Part shown: piece after piece, positions 30,666 through 39,044 of the stretch | Numbering within the stretch: the first letter of the stretch is position 1 | Layout of the letters: each line of letters opens with the position of its first letter | Assembly (NCBI GenBank): GCA_947630785.1 | Contig: CANRIW010000014.1 | Coordinates: 1 to 47,204, forward strand | Direction of reading: 5' to 3' | Source of the DNA: an uncultured Oscillospiraceae bacterium | GTDB taxonomy: Bacteria; Bacillota; Clostridia; Oscillospirales; Oscillospiraceae | DNA length: 47,204 bases | Made by a program: the position numbers and the translations under genes | The notes under the pieces: model-generated | Seen by the model: only the letters and a program-made list of their open reading frames with translations | Told to the model about the DNA's origin: nothing | Databases searched by the model: none

Positions 30666-31612
30666 TAGCTGTAACGCTTGCCATTGAGCTGTTCTTGATG
30701 ACCTGCATCGGCATATTCACTGCCAAAATGAAGATCGTGCCTGATACATTTGCCGGTCATCTAACTAACTTTTTGATGAAGGTAGCTCTGCCCTGCCTGA
30801 TTTTTGTTTCAATCAATACTAATGAGTTCTCGTTCGATCTGCTGCGCAACTGCTTTTTCGCATTGATAGCAGGGCTGGTGGTGATGCTGCTGTTTCTTCT
30901 GATCGGCCATATTTTTTATCTGATCATGGGAAAAAGCGGCGTGGGCCGGGTCATGCGGTACGGATTGACATTTCCGCACTACTCGTTTATGGGAATCCCT
31001 ATCATGGACGCTCTTTTTGGAACGACGGGGAACTTATATTATGTGATGTTTCTGGTGCCAGTGCGTATTCTGTACTACACATTATCTCCCCGGCTGCTGG
31101 GCCCTTCAGGAGGGAAAGAAAAAAAGAGCGTTGCGGAGACGTTGAAGACGATTTTCAACCCCTGCATGTGCGCGGTGATCATCGGTGTGCTGTTTTGGGT
31201 ATTCGGGTGGAAGTTCCCTACGGTGATCCAATATTGTGTGGACAGCTTGAACAAAATATGTTCCCCGTTGGGCTTGCTGCTATGCGGCTTGGTGCTGGGC
31301 CGGAATCAGATCCGCCAACTGATCAACCCGCGCTTTTTCCGTCTGCCTTTGGCCAGGACCATTCTCATGCCCCTGATTTTCCTGATTTTAACGCGGCCGC
31401 TGAAATCACTGGGGATGGACCCGGTCCTGTGCGATATGATTGTGATTTATGCTGCCCTTCCCTGCGCCTCCCTTACGGCGGCCTATGCCCTCCAGTATGA
31501 GCCCGAGCAAGACGTCCAGTTTGAGGCGGCCGGTAGTGTTTTCATTGCCACGCTGCTCTCCACCTTTACCATCCCAATGTGGTATGCGATTTTAACGACG
31601 TTTTTCAGTTGA
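30662..31612 (+). CDS. AEC (auxin efflux carrier) family transporter
   Basis: 316 residues from ATG 30662, overlapping buk by 4 bp and with TGGAGG upstream. Ten hydrophobic segments in two sets of five are visible, with FLMKVALPCLIFV (near residue 40) and the matching second-half helix containing LPCASL, the crossover pattern of the AEC/BART group. Clostridial members move small carboxylates such as malate or other acids. Last gene of the operon before a strong terminator, so it probably exports or imports the acid made or used by it. Confidence 0.88.
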   Translation: MIAVTLAIELFLMTCIGIFTAKMKIVPDTFAGHLTNFLMKVALPCLIFVSINTNEFSFDLLRNCFFALIAGLVVMLLFLLIGHIFYLIMGKSGVGRVMRYGLTFPHYSFMGIPIMDALFGTTGNLYYVMFLVPVRILYYTLSPRLLGPSGGKEKKSVAETLKTIFNPCMCAVIIGVLFWVFGWKFPTVIQYCVDSLNKICSPLGLLLCGLVLGRNQIRQLINPRFFRLPLARTILMPLIFLILTRPLKSLGMDPVLCDMIVIYAALPCASLTAAYALQYEPEQDVQFEAAGSVFIATLLSTFTIPMWYAILTTFFS

Positions 31613-31633
31613 ACCGTAGCTTCCCTGATTATG

Positions 31634-31663
31634 GGGCCGCCCGACTCCGGGCGGTCCTTTTTT
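31634..31663 (+). terminator. terminator of the acyl-phosphate operon
   Basis: 10-bp stem GGGCCGCCCG (31634-31643) with 31648-31657 (one G-U), 4-nt loop, then six T. Confidence 0.9.
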
Positions 31664-31695
31664 CGATTCTGCTTTGGCCCGCAAGGACCGTCCTC

Positions 31696-31724
31696 TTGAC
31701 TTTTCTTCTACAAGTGAGTAAAAT
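31696..31724 (+). promoter_or_regulatory. promoter of the TetR gene
   Basis: TTGACT (31696-31701), 17-bp spacer, TAAAAT (31719-31724). Confidence 0.65.
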
Positions 31725-31792
31725 AAAAGTGGAGAAAGATGTGAGAATCGACAAAAAAGCCCCGATTTTGCGCAAGCAGGAGGTGCGGCGGT

Positions 31793-32473
31793 ATGATAAA
31801 TAAGCGAGTGCAGGATATTGAGCTGGCCTTTTGCAAATTGCTGCAAAAGACCGAATTCAAGAAAATCACCGTTTCCATGATCTGCCGGGATGCCGGGATT
31901 TCCCGTGCCACGTTTTACACCTATTTTGAGAGCATCCAGGCGCTCAAGGAGGAACTTGAGGAGCGTACCTTAGCGGATGTACTGGATATTTTGGGTGGGT
32001 GGGAGTACTTTAGCTTCCGTTCGGTGGGAGAGGGGAATACGGCCCCGGTATTCATCGATATATGCCGCTATTGCGCCAATCATCGGGAGGTTTTCAGAGC
32101 TCTGTTCGGCCCCAACGGCGACCAGGAATTTGTATTTCGATATGAGAGCTATATGTATCAGGATTTTATGCGCCACATTGAAGCGGAGGGCAATATCCGT
32201 TTTCCAGAGCTGATCGCTTCCAGCTGCGCGGGGGCTGTTATTGGGCTGACCCGTACTTGGATGGTAAATCAAAATATGGCAACCACAGAAGAACTGGCTC
32301 AGCTTCACACGGCTATCATTTACCGAATCATCCGTTCTACAGACCGCTTTTCACAGCGGCTTACCCAAAAAAAGGAGGGGGATTCCTCCGCGGGGTCTGA
32401 GAACGGGAAGGATTTGGGATGGCAATGGCGCAGCTGCGGGGTAGTATTTGGCCCGACAAAGAAGGACAAGTAG
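31793..32473 (+). CDS. TetR/AcrR family regulator
   Basis: 226 residues from ATG 31793 with AGGAGGTG upstream. KITVSMICRDAGISRATFYTYF (residues ~24-45) is the TetR helix-turn-helix; the C-terminal part resembles the TetR_C_7/DhaS-like clostridial group with FRALFGPNGDQEF. The last ~35 residues are Gly/Ser/Lys rich and look disordered. It lies between the acyl-phosphate operon and the facing TRAP operon and could control either. The spacer before dctQ holds a palindrome that would suit it. Confidence 0.9.
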   Translation: MINKRVQDIELAFCKLLQKTEFKKITVSMICRDAGISRATFYTYFESIQALKEELEERTLADVLDILGGWEYFSFRSVGEGNTAPVFIDICRYCANHREVFRALFGPNGDQEFVFRYESYMYQDFMRHIEAEGNIRFPELIASSCAGAVIGLTRTWMVNQNMATTEELAQLHTAIIYRIIRSTDRFSQRLTQKKEGDSSAGSENGKDLGWQWRSCGVVFGPTKKDK

Positions 32474-32476
32474 ACG

Positions 32477-32519
32477 AAAAACAGAGGGGGCCGATGGCGG
32501 AACGCCATCGGCCCCTCTG
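32477..32519 (-). terminator. terminator of the TRAP operon
   Basis: A stem of about 18 bp (32481-32499 with 32503-32520, one bulged G) and a 3-nt loop; the minus-strand RNA then runs into TTTTT. It also lies just past the convergent TetR gene. Confidence 0.8.
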
Positions 32520-32571
32520 TTATTGAGAGAGCGCAGGGAGCTGAGTTAGTGCAGGAATCGATCAGTTTGAA

Positions 32572-33705
32572 TCAGTTGTTTTGGTCAGCGATCCAATCCA
32601 GCAGATAGTTATACATCTCGGTAGCCTTGTCCTTCTGGTAGGTGGTGGTCATTTCCTCCAGAGCGGCCTCATTGTAGGGCTCCATAGCGTCGATCCAAAC
32701 CTGCAGTTCCTCGTCGGACAGCACGGTCTTATTGAAGTCGTCCGACAGGGCGGCGATAGCGTTGGCGTTGTCCTCCAGAGAACGCTTCTGCTCAAGCATA
32801 TCGGCCCGCATATCCGCGTTCACGTCCAGGAAAGCCTGCTGCACCTCGGGATCCAGCTTGTCCCAGGACTTTTGGCTGATGGCGATGAAGAACATGTCAT
32901 AGTAAGCGCCGGTGCCAAACTCGGTGGAGGACTTCATCAGCTCAAGAGCACCGAAGGTATTGCACACGCCGTAGTTGTTGACCACGCCTTCTGCCACAGC
33001 CTTCTCCAAGTTCTCGTAGTAGACGGTGGGGGCAGCCTGGATGGCAGCTCCGCCGTAGGCATTGATGAGATTGAGGATCTGAGTCTTACCGGACATGATC
33101 TTATGGCCGGCCAGATCTTCGGGTTTGCGAATCTCATTCGAGGAGTTGATAGTCAGCAGATGATATCCGGGAGTGGTATAGACATACCAGGGGAAAGCGC
33201 CAACGCTCTCCCACTCGCCGTTGATCTCATCGGGGAACTGCTCACGCAGGGCGTACCAAGCCTCGATAGCCTGATACTCGTCTTTCATGCCGGTAAAGGG
33301 CATACCGACGATCTCAGCGTTATAGGTGAAAATAGAGGGATAGTTGATGGAGGCGACTACGCCGATATCACAGATGCTGTCCTTCAGAGCGTCGGGGTAC
33401 TCAGGGATGGAGATCAGGGAGTTGCTGGGATAAACGGTGAACTGCATCCGGCCGTTTGTCTTCTCGGTGACCTCATCCAGCATTGCCTGAATATTGCGGA
33501 TAGAGTCACCGCCGAAGGTAATGGCTACGTTCCAGTTGTAGGTTTCGGTATACTGGCTGCCGCCGGAAGGATTCTCGCCGCCGGAATCAGAGGACGTGCT
33601 TCCGGGGTTGCTGGCGGGGCCGGGGCCGGTCTGGGTCGTGGGGCTGCAGGCGCAAAGTGCGAACACCATGGTCAGGGCCAGCAGGAGGGCGATCAGTTTT
33701 TTCAT
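32572..33705 (-). CDS. dctP: TRAP transporter substrate-binding lipoprotein
   Basis: 377 residues from ATG 33705; an ATG three codons earlier overlaps the ribosome site. The front is a lipoprotein signal ending LCAC with Cys20 as lipid anchor, followed by a Thr/Ser/Gly-rich linker. The mature part has the DctP layout: IRKPEDLAGHKIMSG contains the region that usually carries the carboxylate-binding Arg, and VYYENLEKAVAEGVVNNYG is the second-lobe helix. Residues just before suggest an organic acid ligand, but the ligand cannot be named. It is the last gene of its operon, where most TRAP operons have it first. Confidence 0.93.
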   Translation of the reverse strand: MKKLIALLLALTMVFALCACSPTTQTGPGPASNPGSTSSDSGGENPSGGSQYTETYNWNVAITFGGDSIRNIQAMLDEVTEKTNGRMQFTVYPSNSLISIPEYPDALKDSICDIGVVASINYPSIFTYNAEIVGMPFTGMKDEYQAIEAWYALREQFPDEINGEWESVGAFPWYVYTTPGYHLLTINSSNEIRKPEDLAGHKIMSGKTQILNLINAYGGAAIQAAPTVYYENLEKAVAEGVVNNYGVCNTFGALELMKSSTEFGTGAYYDMFFIAISQKSWDKLDPEVQQAFLDVNADMRADMLEQKRSLEDNANAIAALSDDFNKTVLSDEELQVWIDAMEPYNEAALEEMTTTYQKDKATEMYNYLLDWIADQNN

Positions 33706-33721
33706 TTTTACCATCCTTTCC

Positions 33722-33738
33722 GCCGCGCGGAGCGCGGC
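33722..33738 (-). other. small hairpin before dctP
   Basis: GCCGCGC (33722-33728) pairs with GCGCGGC (33732-33738), ending just before the dctP ribosome site. Such hairpins often protect the mRNA of a highly expressed binding protein from exonucleases. The other ~85 bp of the spacer show nothing clear. Confidence 0.4.
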
Positions 33739-33822
33739 TCAGCAGTGAGCGGATACTGATTATTGGACGCGGCTCTCTCAATAGATCCCATGTGCTGGGG
33801 CAAATCCGGCTGCGCAGTCAAG

Positions 33823-35121
33823 TCATCGCATTGTAGAAGGCAGCCAAGTGACGATCTGCGGGAATATACACAGAAGCAATACGACGAGCACCTCAGTAAT
33901 GATAAAGGGTAGACATCCTTTGAACAGCTTGAGTACAGGTATTTTGCTTACACCCGAGAGAATAAATACCACCACGCCTACAGGCGGTGTGATGGAACCC
34001 AAAGCCATCAGCATGACGATGACCACGCCGAACCAGATGGGGTCGGTACCCAGGCTTTCCAGAGCGGGCCACAGCAGGGGAACGGTGAGCAGCATCATGG
34101 GGACCTCGGGAAGAATCATGCCCAGGAAGAAGTACATTAGGGCGATGAACACCATGAGGACCACGAAGGGGACATGGAAACCGATGATAAATTCGGTGAT
34201 GGCAAAGGGCAGTTTGGAGACCGACATGAAAGTGATGAAGATATAGGTGCCGGCCATCAGGAACAAGATCATGCCAGCATTTTTGGCGGTCTCGACAAAG
34301 CAGGTCTTGAGCATCTTGAAGTTTACGTCACCCATGCAGAGGGCGATAATCAACGCGCCCACAGCACCGATGGCACCGGACTCAGTGGTGGTGCACACAC
34401 CGGTATAGACAGTGCCCAGAACGAGGATGATCAAAATCGCGATGGGGATCAAACCAACGGTGGCCTTGAGCCTGGTCTTTATATCGGCCTTGGGACCGGC
34501 CGGGGCCAGGTCGGGATTCTTGCGACAAATGATGCCGATGGCCAAGCAGAAGCAAATGGCCAGCAGGATACCGGGGATAAGGCCGCCCATAAACAGCTTG
34601 GAAATGGGGGTCTCAGTGAGCACACCGTAGAAGATCATGGAGACGCTGGGAGGAATGATGATAGCCAAGGGCGCGGCGGAAGCGATGCTGGCGCCAGCCA
34701 GCTCATCGTCATAATTACGCTTGCGCATTTCCGGAAGCGCTAACTTGGACATAATGACGGTGGCGCCGTAGTGTCCGCCAGTAATGGCGCCGAGTACGCC
34801 GCAAGCAAGCACAGTAGCGGATGCCAAACCGCCGCGATGGTGGCCTACATATGCCTCGGCAGCTCCGTAAAGCTTGGAGCCGATCTTGGACTCAGAAATA
34901 AACATCCCCATCAGGGTGAACATGGGAATTACGGTCAGGGTATAGGCAAACAAGTTGGCATAGGGCGCGCCGCCCGCAATGTTCAGGGCATAGGGCAGGC
35001 CACGCATGATCCACAGTCCCACAAAGCCGACGAGGCCCATGGCTACGCCAATCCACATCCGGCCCATAATGAGCAGAACGAGAACCACGATGCCGAGAAT
35101 ACCAATCAGTTCATATGGCAT
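33823..35121 (-). CDS. dctM: TRAP transporter large permease
   Basis: 432 residues from ATG 35121; the TTG two codons upstream is less well spaced from GAGGAGG. About twelve to thirteen membrane helices with family segments PMFTLMGMFISESK, GVLGAITGGHYGATVIMSKLALPEM and IIIPPSVSMIFYGVLTETPI, and SITPPVGVVVF in the second half. DctM forms the Na+-coupled transport channel. It begins 2 bp after the end of dctQ. Confidence 0.95.
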   Translation of the reverse strand: MPYELIGILGIVVLVLLIMGRMWIGVAMGLVGFVGLWIMRGLPYALNIAGGAPYANLFAYTLTVIPMFTLMGMFISESKIGSKLYGAAEAYVGHHRGGLASATVLACGVLGAITGGHYGATVIMSKLALPEMRKRNYDDELAGASIASAAPLAIIIPPSVSMIFYGVLTETPISKLFMGGLIPGILLAICFCLAIGIICRKNPDLAPAGPKADIKTRLKATVGLIPIAILIILVLGTVYTGVCTTTESGAIGAVGALIIALCMGDVNFKMLKTCFVETAKNAGMILFLMAGTYIFITFMSVSKLPFAITEFIIGFHVPFVVLMVFIALMYFFLGMILPEVPMMLLTVPLLWPALESLGTDPIWFGVVIVMLMALGSITPPVGVVVFILSGVSKIPVLKLFKGCLPFIITEVLVVLLLCIFPQIVTWLPSTMR

Positions 35122-35123
35122 GG

Positions 35124-35663
35124 TCAAGCCTCCTCACTTTTTTCTTTTTTCTTGCCGCCGTTCTGTTTCCACTCCCGGCAGGCGGCGGTATTGGACTGCC
35201 ACTCGGTGATGGTGATCAGAATCGTCGCCACGCCAGCCACAATAAAAGACAGGGCGAAGGCCATCATGAAGGGCCATTCTTTTACGCCCAACATCACATA
35301 CATGATGTTGGAGGCTTTGGAGGACAGGCTCTTGATAATGGTACGCCAGCCGATAATGAAGCTGTATGCAATGGCGCACAGATCGACCAACAGGATCACA
35401 ATGCGTTTGACCTGGGGAGGCATTTTCTCAACAAAGATATCTACCATGGTGTTGGCGTTTTCCATGATGACCACACCGAAAGACAGGGTCATCAGCACCC
35501 AGCAGCATTGGGTCAACTCGGTGACACCGGTGATGGGACTGTTGAAAAAGGTGCGCATGATCACATCAGCGAATACGGCGCACATCATTACTGCGATGGC
35601 AGCTATGCACACTAAGTTGGCGGCCTTGCTGAAAATAATCATGGCACGCTGGATATGTTTCAA
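35124..35663 (-). CDS. dctQ: TRAP transporter small permease
   Basis: 179 residues from TTG 35663 with AGGAG seven bases before; the first ATG, seven codons in, would cut the first helix's lead. Four membrane helices, with the DctQ-type first-loop segment VIMRTFFNSPITGVTELTQ and later EWPFMMAFALSF. It joins DctM to make the membrane part. The end (GGKKKEKSEEA) is charged and overlaps nothing. Confidence 0.92.
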   Translation of the reverse strand: MKHIQRAMIIFSKAANLVCIAAIAVMMCAVFADVIMRTFFNSPITGVTELTQCCWVLMTLSFGVVIMENANTMVDIFVEKMPPQVKRIVILLVDLCAIAYSFIIGWRTIIKSLSSKASNIMYVMLGVKEWPFMMAFALSFIVAGVATILITITEWQSNTAACREWKQNGGKKKEKSEEA

Positions 35664-35705
35664 AGGGATCGCTCCTCTCTTAGCGGGACAATTTATACCC
35701 GTTTT

Positions 35706-35768
35706 GTTAAAAGTTTAACGAGTCGCGGGGAACCGTACCGCTCCGTCTACTAAAGGCGGAGCGGTACG
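35706..35768 (-). promoter_or_regulatory. palindrome and hairpin upstream of dctQ
   Basis: GTTAAA-AG-TTTAAC (35706-35719) is a near-perfect palindrome about 45-55 bp before dctQ. A 12-bp hairpin, CGTACCGCTCCG (35734-35745) with 35757-35768, lies just past the stop of the nitronate monooxygenase-like gene. No T tract follows, so partial termination or mRNA processing is more likely than a full stop. Confidence 0.45.
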
Positions 35769-35780
35769 ACCCGCTACAGA

Positions 35781-36749
35781 TTACAGCCCCAAACTCATTT
35801 TGCGGCTCAAAATGTCCTCGCACTGCTGGACCGTGGTTTCGATGATCTCTTTGGCCGGACGAATCTTTTTCAGCAACGGCACGATCTGCCCGATCATGAC
35901 GGCGCCTTCCTCCAAGTCACCGGTGGTAGCGCCTTTCCGCAGGGAACCGGCAGACATTTCTGCTACCAATTTAGCGGCGTCAGCCCGGTAGTTTTCTGCT
36001 TCCGTCTGGAGGATGCGCTTGGACAGAGTATTGGTGATCATGCGGCTGGGTTCGCCAGTAGACAGGCCGGTAATGGTGGTACCCATATCGCCAGTCTCAA
36101 TGATCTTTTTCTTGAAGTCGGGATGGATATTGTTCTCTTCGGCCAGCAGGAAAGCGGAGCCCATTTCACAACCCTCTGCGCCCAGCACGATGGCAGCGGC
36201 CATTCCGCGCCCATCGGCGATGCCGCCGGAGGCCACCAGAGGGACGGTGAGCAGTTCCGCGGCCTGGGGGACCAGAACCATGGTGGACTCGTCGGTGACG
36301 TGACCGCCGCCCTCCCAGCCTTTTACAATGACAACATCGGCACCCGCTTCCTGTGCCTTGACGGCATCAGAGATGAAGCTGGCCTTAAAGAGAATCTTAA
36401 TGCCGGCATCATGCCACAGCTGGAAATGGTGCTTTGCCAAATCGATGTCAAGATTGGCAAGGATATCCACATAAATCACGGGGGGACGCAGTTCCAACAT
36501 CAGCGGGCTGTTGACCTTGAGCAGGTCGGGCATCATAAATACGTTGACGCCAAAGGGCTTTGTAGTCAGTTCCCTGACCTTTTTAACCTCTTCACGAATG
36601 ATGTCGGGAGGGGTGAACCCCACGCCCAGCACACCCAGGCCACCCGCATTGGATACGGCGGCCACCAATTCATGCATGGAGGTCCAGGCCATGGCACCCT
36701 GAATAACAGGATAGCGAATCCCTAATGTATCGCAAACTCTGTTGGACAT
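35781..36749 (-). CDS. nitronate monooxygenase / FabK-like flavoprotein
   Basis: 322 residues from ATG 36749 with AAGGAGG upstream. The FMN-dependent TIM barrel of the NMO/FabK family is clear: GIRYPVIQGAMAWTS at the front, ADVVIVKGWEGGGHV with the usual GxExGGH-type segment (here WEGGGHV), and PLVASGGIADGRGMAAAIVLGAEG. Relatives oxidise nitronates or reduce enoyl thioesters (FabK, 2-nitropropane dioxygenase). In this operon of flavoprotein, ferredoxin and transporter, enoyl reduction is as likely as nitronate oxidation. It follows the large flavoprotein gene by 12 bp. Confidence 0.88.
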   Translation of the reverse strand: MSNRVCDTLGIRYPVIQGAMAWTSMHELVAAVSNAGGLGVLGVGFTPPDIIREEVKKVRELTTKPFGVNVFMMPDLLKVNSPLMLELRPPVIYVDILANLDIDLAKHHFQLWHDAGIKILFKASFISDAVKAQEAGADVVIVKGWEGGGHVTDESTMVLVPQAAELLTVPLVASGGIADGRGMAAAIVLGAEGCEMGSAFLLAEENNIHPDFKKKIIETGDMGTTITGLSTGEPSRMITNTLSKRILQTEAENYRADAAKLVAEMSAGSLRKGATTGDLEEGAVMIGQIVPLLKKIRPAKEIIETTVQQCEDILSRKMSLGL

Positions 36750-36761
36750 TACGGAACCTCC

Positions 36762-38510
36762 TTATCTGTCATTGATTTGGAAGGGATACTTCTCGATGGG
36801 GACATCTTCGAACCAGATGACGGGTTCGCCGTCGTCGCCCTTACGGAAGTTGATGCACTTCAGCCAGTTCTTGTCGTCCCGCTCGGGGTAGTCCTCCCGC
36901 ACGAACCAGCCGCGGGTTTCTTTGCGGAGCATGGCGGTGCGGAAATGCATCTCGGCGCAAAGGACGAAACTGCGGGCCTCGTTGGCCTCGGCCAAGTAAT
37001 GGAAGTCGTTCACCTTCAGGTGGGGAAGCTTTTCCTTTTCGGCCAGAATGAGGGCCAGACCCTCTTCCAAACGGTCCTGACGCATATAGGTAGAGTATTC
37101 TACGCGGGCCATGACTTTACGCACTCCAGAGATGACCTCCATGGGATCGATACCTTCAGCGCGATTCAGAGGCGCAAAGGCATCAGCCAAAAGGGCGGCG
37201 GCCTGACTCTCGTCGGGCTCAACCGAATCGGCACCGGCGGCAAAGTCGGCGGCGTTGGGGGCGGCAAACAGGGCGGAGCAGACGGCGAACATGATGCCAG
37301 AGCCTCTTAGCCGGGCCGGGGGCGCGGGAACAGCACCGGGGATACCGGAGCCGTTGTAGCACACATCACCGGCAGCCCACAGACCGGGCAGGGAAGTGGC
37401 CATATTCTCGTCCACCTTCAGGGGAGAGTCCTCGCCAATGAGGGTGGCGGTGATACGCTGGCGAGGACCGGGTTCGGTCAGACCCTTATGGAGTTCCATG
37501 CCCTCGGTCTTCTTCCAGTTGAGCCACTTTTTACGCTGCCACATATTGGTGTCGCGGAAGTAGCTGGTGAGTTTCTGACGGCCAGTGTTCAGACTTTCGT
37601 CATAGTAAAGAGGGCCGTTGCCGGCCAGGGTCTCCAGGTACATGCCTACATAGGACATTGCATTGGAGTCATAGACCATCCAGCCGCGCTTATCCAGGTT
37701 TTCCTCCTGCTGGAGCCAGGGACGGTACTTGGGGGAGAGGTAGTTGCCTTTGGCATCAAACATCCAGTCTTCGGCGGAGGGCACCTCACCCAGCACATCG
37801 ACATTACTCACCTGACGGAAAGTTCCAAACTCGCCGTTGCGCATCTCGCAGCCGGCCCGGTAGGCGGCGGCAAGGCCATCGCCACGGGCGCAGGACCACA
37901 TGGGAGTGGCGCGGTAATCCTGGTTACCATTGGCCATGACAACGGCTTTGGCTTTGAAGATAAACTTCTCTCCGTCCAGCAGGCTGAAGCCAACCGCGCC
38001 TACAGCCTTGCCGTCCTTGGTCAGCAAATCGGTGACAGAGATCTTGTCCATGAAGCGGCAGCCCTTTTTCTTGGCGGTGTTGGTCATCCGCAGCAAGAAG
38101 TCGGCGTCCACGCCGGTGAGGGTCCACGGGGCGGGGAAATCGGGTACAGTGGAATGTTTGCCGTCAGCGGTGCGGGTGACATTAGCGCCCCATTCCGCGA
38201 TCTTGTCGATGGCGTGGGGAGCACTGCGCACGAACTTGAGGTACATATCCTGGTTGTTCAGATACTCGCCGGTTTTGCGGACGTGCCATTCCACCACGTC
38301 TACAGCGTCTTTGTCGCTGAGCACATCCATTAGGATACAGCCGCCCTTGTTGGCCTTTCCAGCCCAGCCAGTAGAAGCTTTGTCGACCAGTAGCACATCC
38401 AACTCGGGATGACTGTCTTTCACACCCAGAGCAACAGTAGTTCCGGCGATACCATGGCCGATCACCAGAACGTCAGCGGACAAAACAGTTCCTAATTTAT
38501 CGAGTCCCAT
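36762..38510 (-). CDS. FAD flavoprotein of the fumarate reductase/AprA superfamily
   Basis: 582 residues from ATG 38510; an ATG three codons earlier sits on the ribosome site. The FAD dinucleotide fold is at the front (VLVIGHGIAGTT, GxGxxG), with the isoalloxazine-end GLWAAGDV motif near residue 375. The middle has the family's ARGDGLAAAYRAGCEMRNGEF, but where fumarate reductases have QFHPT it reads TFRQV, so the fumarate catalytic set is not conserved. No FMN domain and no signal peptide: a cytoplasmic enzyme. Pairing with a two-cluster ferredoxin is the layout of adenylylsulfate reductase (AprAB) and some enoate-type reductases. The substrate is unknown; it may be the acid brought in by the TRAP genes. 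Confidence 0.85.
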   Translation of the reverse strand: MGLDKLGTVLSADVLVIGHGIAGTTVALGVKDSHPELDVLLVDKASTGWAGKANKGGCILMDVLSDKDAVDVVEWHVRKTGEYLNNQDMYLKFVRSAPHAIDKIAEWGANVTRTADGKHSTVPDFPAPWTLTGVDADFLLRMTNTAKKKGCRFMDKISVTDLLTKDGKAVGAVGFSLLDGEKFIFKAKAVVMANGNQDYRATPMWSCARGDGLAAAYRAGCEMRNGEFGTFRQVSNVDVLGEVPSAEDWMFDAKGNYLSPKYRPWLQQEENLDKRGWMVYDSNAMSYVGMYLETLAGNGPLYYDESLNTGRQKLTSYFRDTNMWQRKKWLNWKKTEGMELHKGLTEPGPRQRITATLIGEDSPLKVDENMATSLPGLWAAGDVCYNGSGIPGAVPAPPARLRGSGIMFAVCSALFAAPNAADFAAGADSVEPDESQAAALLADAFAPLNRAEGIDPMEVISGVRKVMARVEYSTYMRQDRLEEGLALILAEKEKLPHLKVNDFHYLAEANEARSFVLCAEMHFRTAMLRKETRGWFVREDYPERDDKNWLKCINFRKGDDGEPVIWFEDVPIEKYPFQINDR

Positions 38511-38552
38511 TGATTTCATCCTTTCTGTCTGTTTTGATTGACCGGCGGCGGC

Positions 38553-38795
38553 TCAGACGTGCCGTTCGTCCCCGGGGATATAGGTCCAGTCGCGCATATT
38601 ATCAAAGTCGATTTCGACCTTGATCGCGCCAAACGGGCAGGAGGCCTGACAGTACATACATCCAACGCAATCCTTGGCATAGGGGGCAATGGGCAGATTG
38701 TGCTCAGCATCCCAACGGATGACGTCGATGAAGCAGGCCTTGTAGCAGGTTTTGCAGCCGGTACAGGCTGCCGGGTCAACGGTGATGCGATTCAT
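38553..38795 (-). CDS. ferredoxin with two 4Fe-4S clusters
   Basis: 80 residues from ATG 38795 with GAGGAGGAG upstream. Two cluster motifs: C11-x2-C14-x2-C17-x3-C21 and C43-x2-C46-x2-C49-x3-C53-Pro. The spacing of 21 residues between the motifs is larger than in small clostridial ferredoxins, as in AprB-type or polyferredoxin subunits. The C-terminal MRDWTYIPGDERHV tail may dock on a partner. First gene of the operon, 42 bp before the flavoprotein; it probably feeds that protein electrons. Confidence 0.92.
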   Translation of the reverse strand: MNRITVDPAACTGCKTCYKACFIDVIRWDAEHNLPIAPYAKDCVGCMYCQASCPFGAIKVEIDFDNMRDWTYIPGDERHV

Positions 38796-38864
38796 GTTTC
38801 TCCTCCTCGTTTTGTTTTTTTGACAGGCTCTCGCGGGGTGAAATAGATCGGACCTCATGTTAGT

Positions 38865-38931
38865 ATTTTAATATAAGTTTGTGCAGAATGGAAATTCGAA
38901 TAGTAAATTAGACCAATTCATCGAATGAATT
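38865..38931 (-). promoter_or_regulatory. promoter and LysR-type site of the ferredoxin-flavoprotein operon
   Basis: Minus strand TAAAAT (38865-38870) with a poor -35, TTCCAT (38888-38893), as expected for an activated promoter. A perfect palindrome AATTCAT-CGA-ATGAATT (38915-38931), which contains the LysR T-N11-A core, is centred about 65 bp before the expected start, the standard place for LysR activators. Confidence 0.6.
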
Positions 38932-38984
38932 GTGAAAGTTTTTGTAGATAATATGCAAAACGAAATGCCTAGTTTTTATATACA

Positions 38985-39028
38985 AGAGAAAGGGCCGTTG
39001 GCGATTTAACGCCAACGGCCCTTTCTCT
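38985..39028 (-). terminator. terminator of the LysR gene
   Basis: 19-bp perfect stem (38985-39003 with 39010-39028) and a 6-nt loop; the minus-strand transcript continues TGTATATA. It is 17 bp past the LysR stop codon. Confidence 0.7.
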
Positions 39029-39044
39029 GCCTGTGGATTTCAAT

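Noticed and set aside
36762-38795. Adenylylsulfate reductase of a sulfate reducer
   Set aside because: The flavoprotein/ferredoxin pairing is AprAB-like, but no sat, dsr or qmo genes are near and the flavoprotein match is only at superfamily level.
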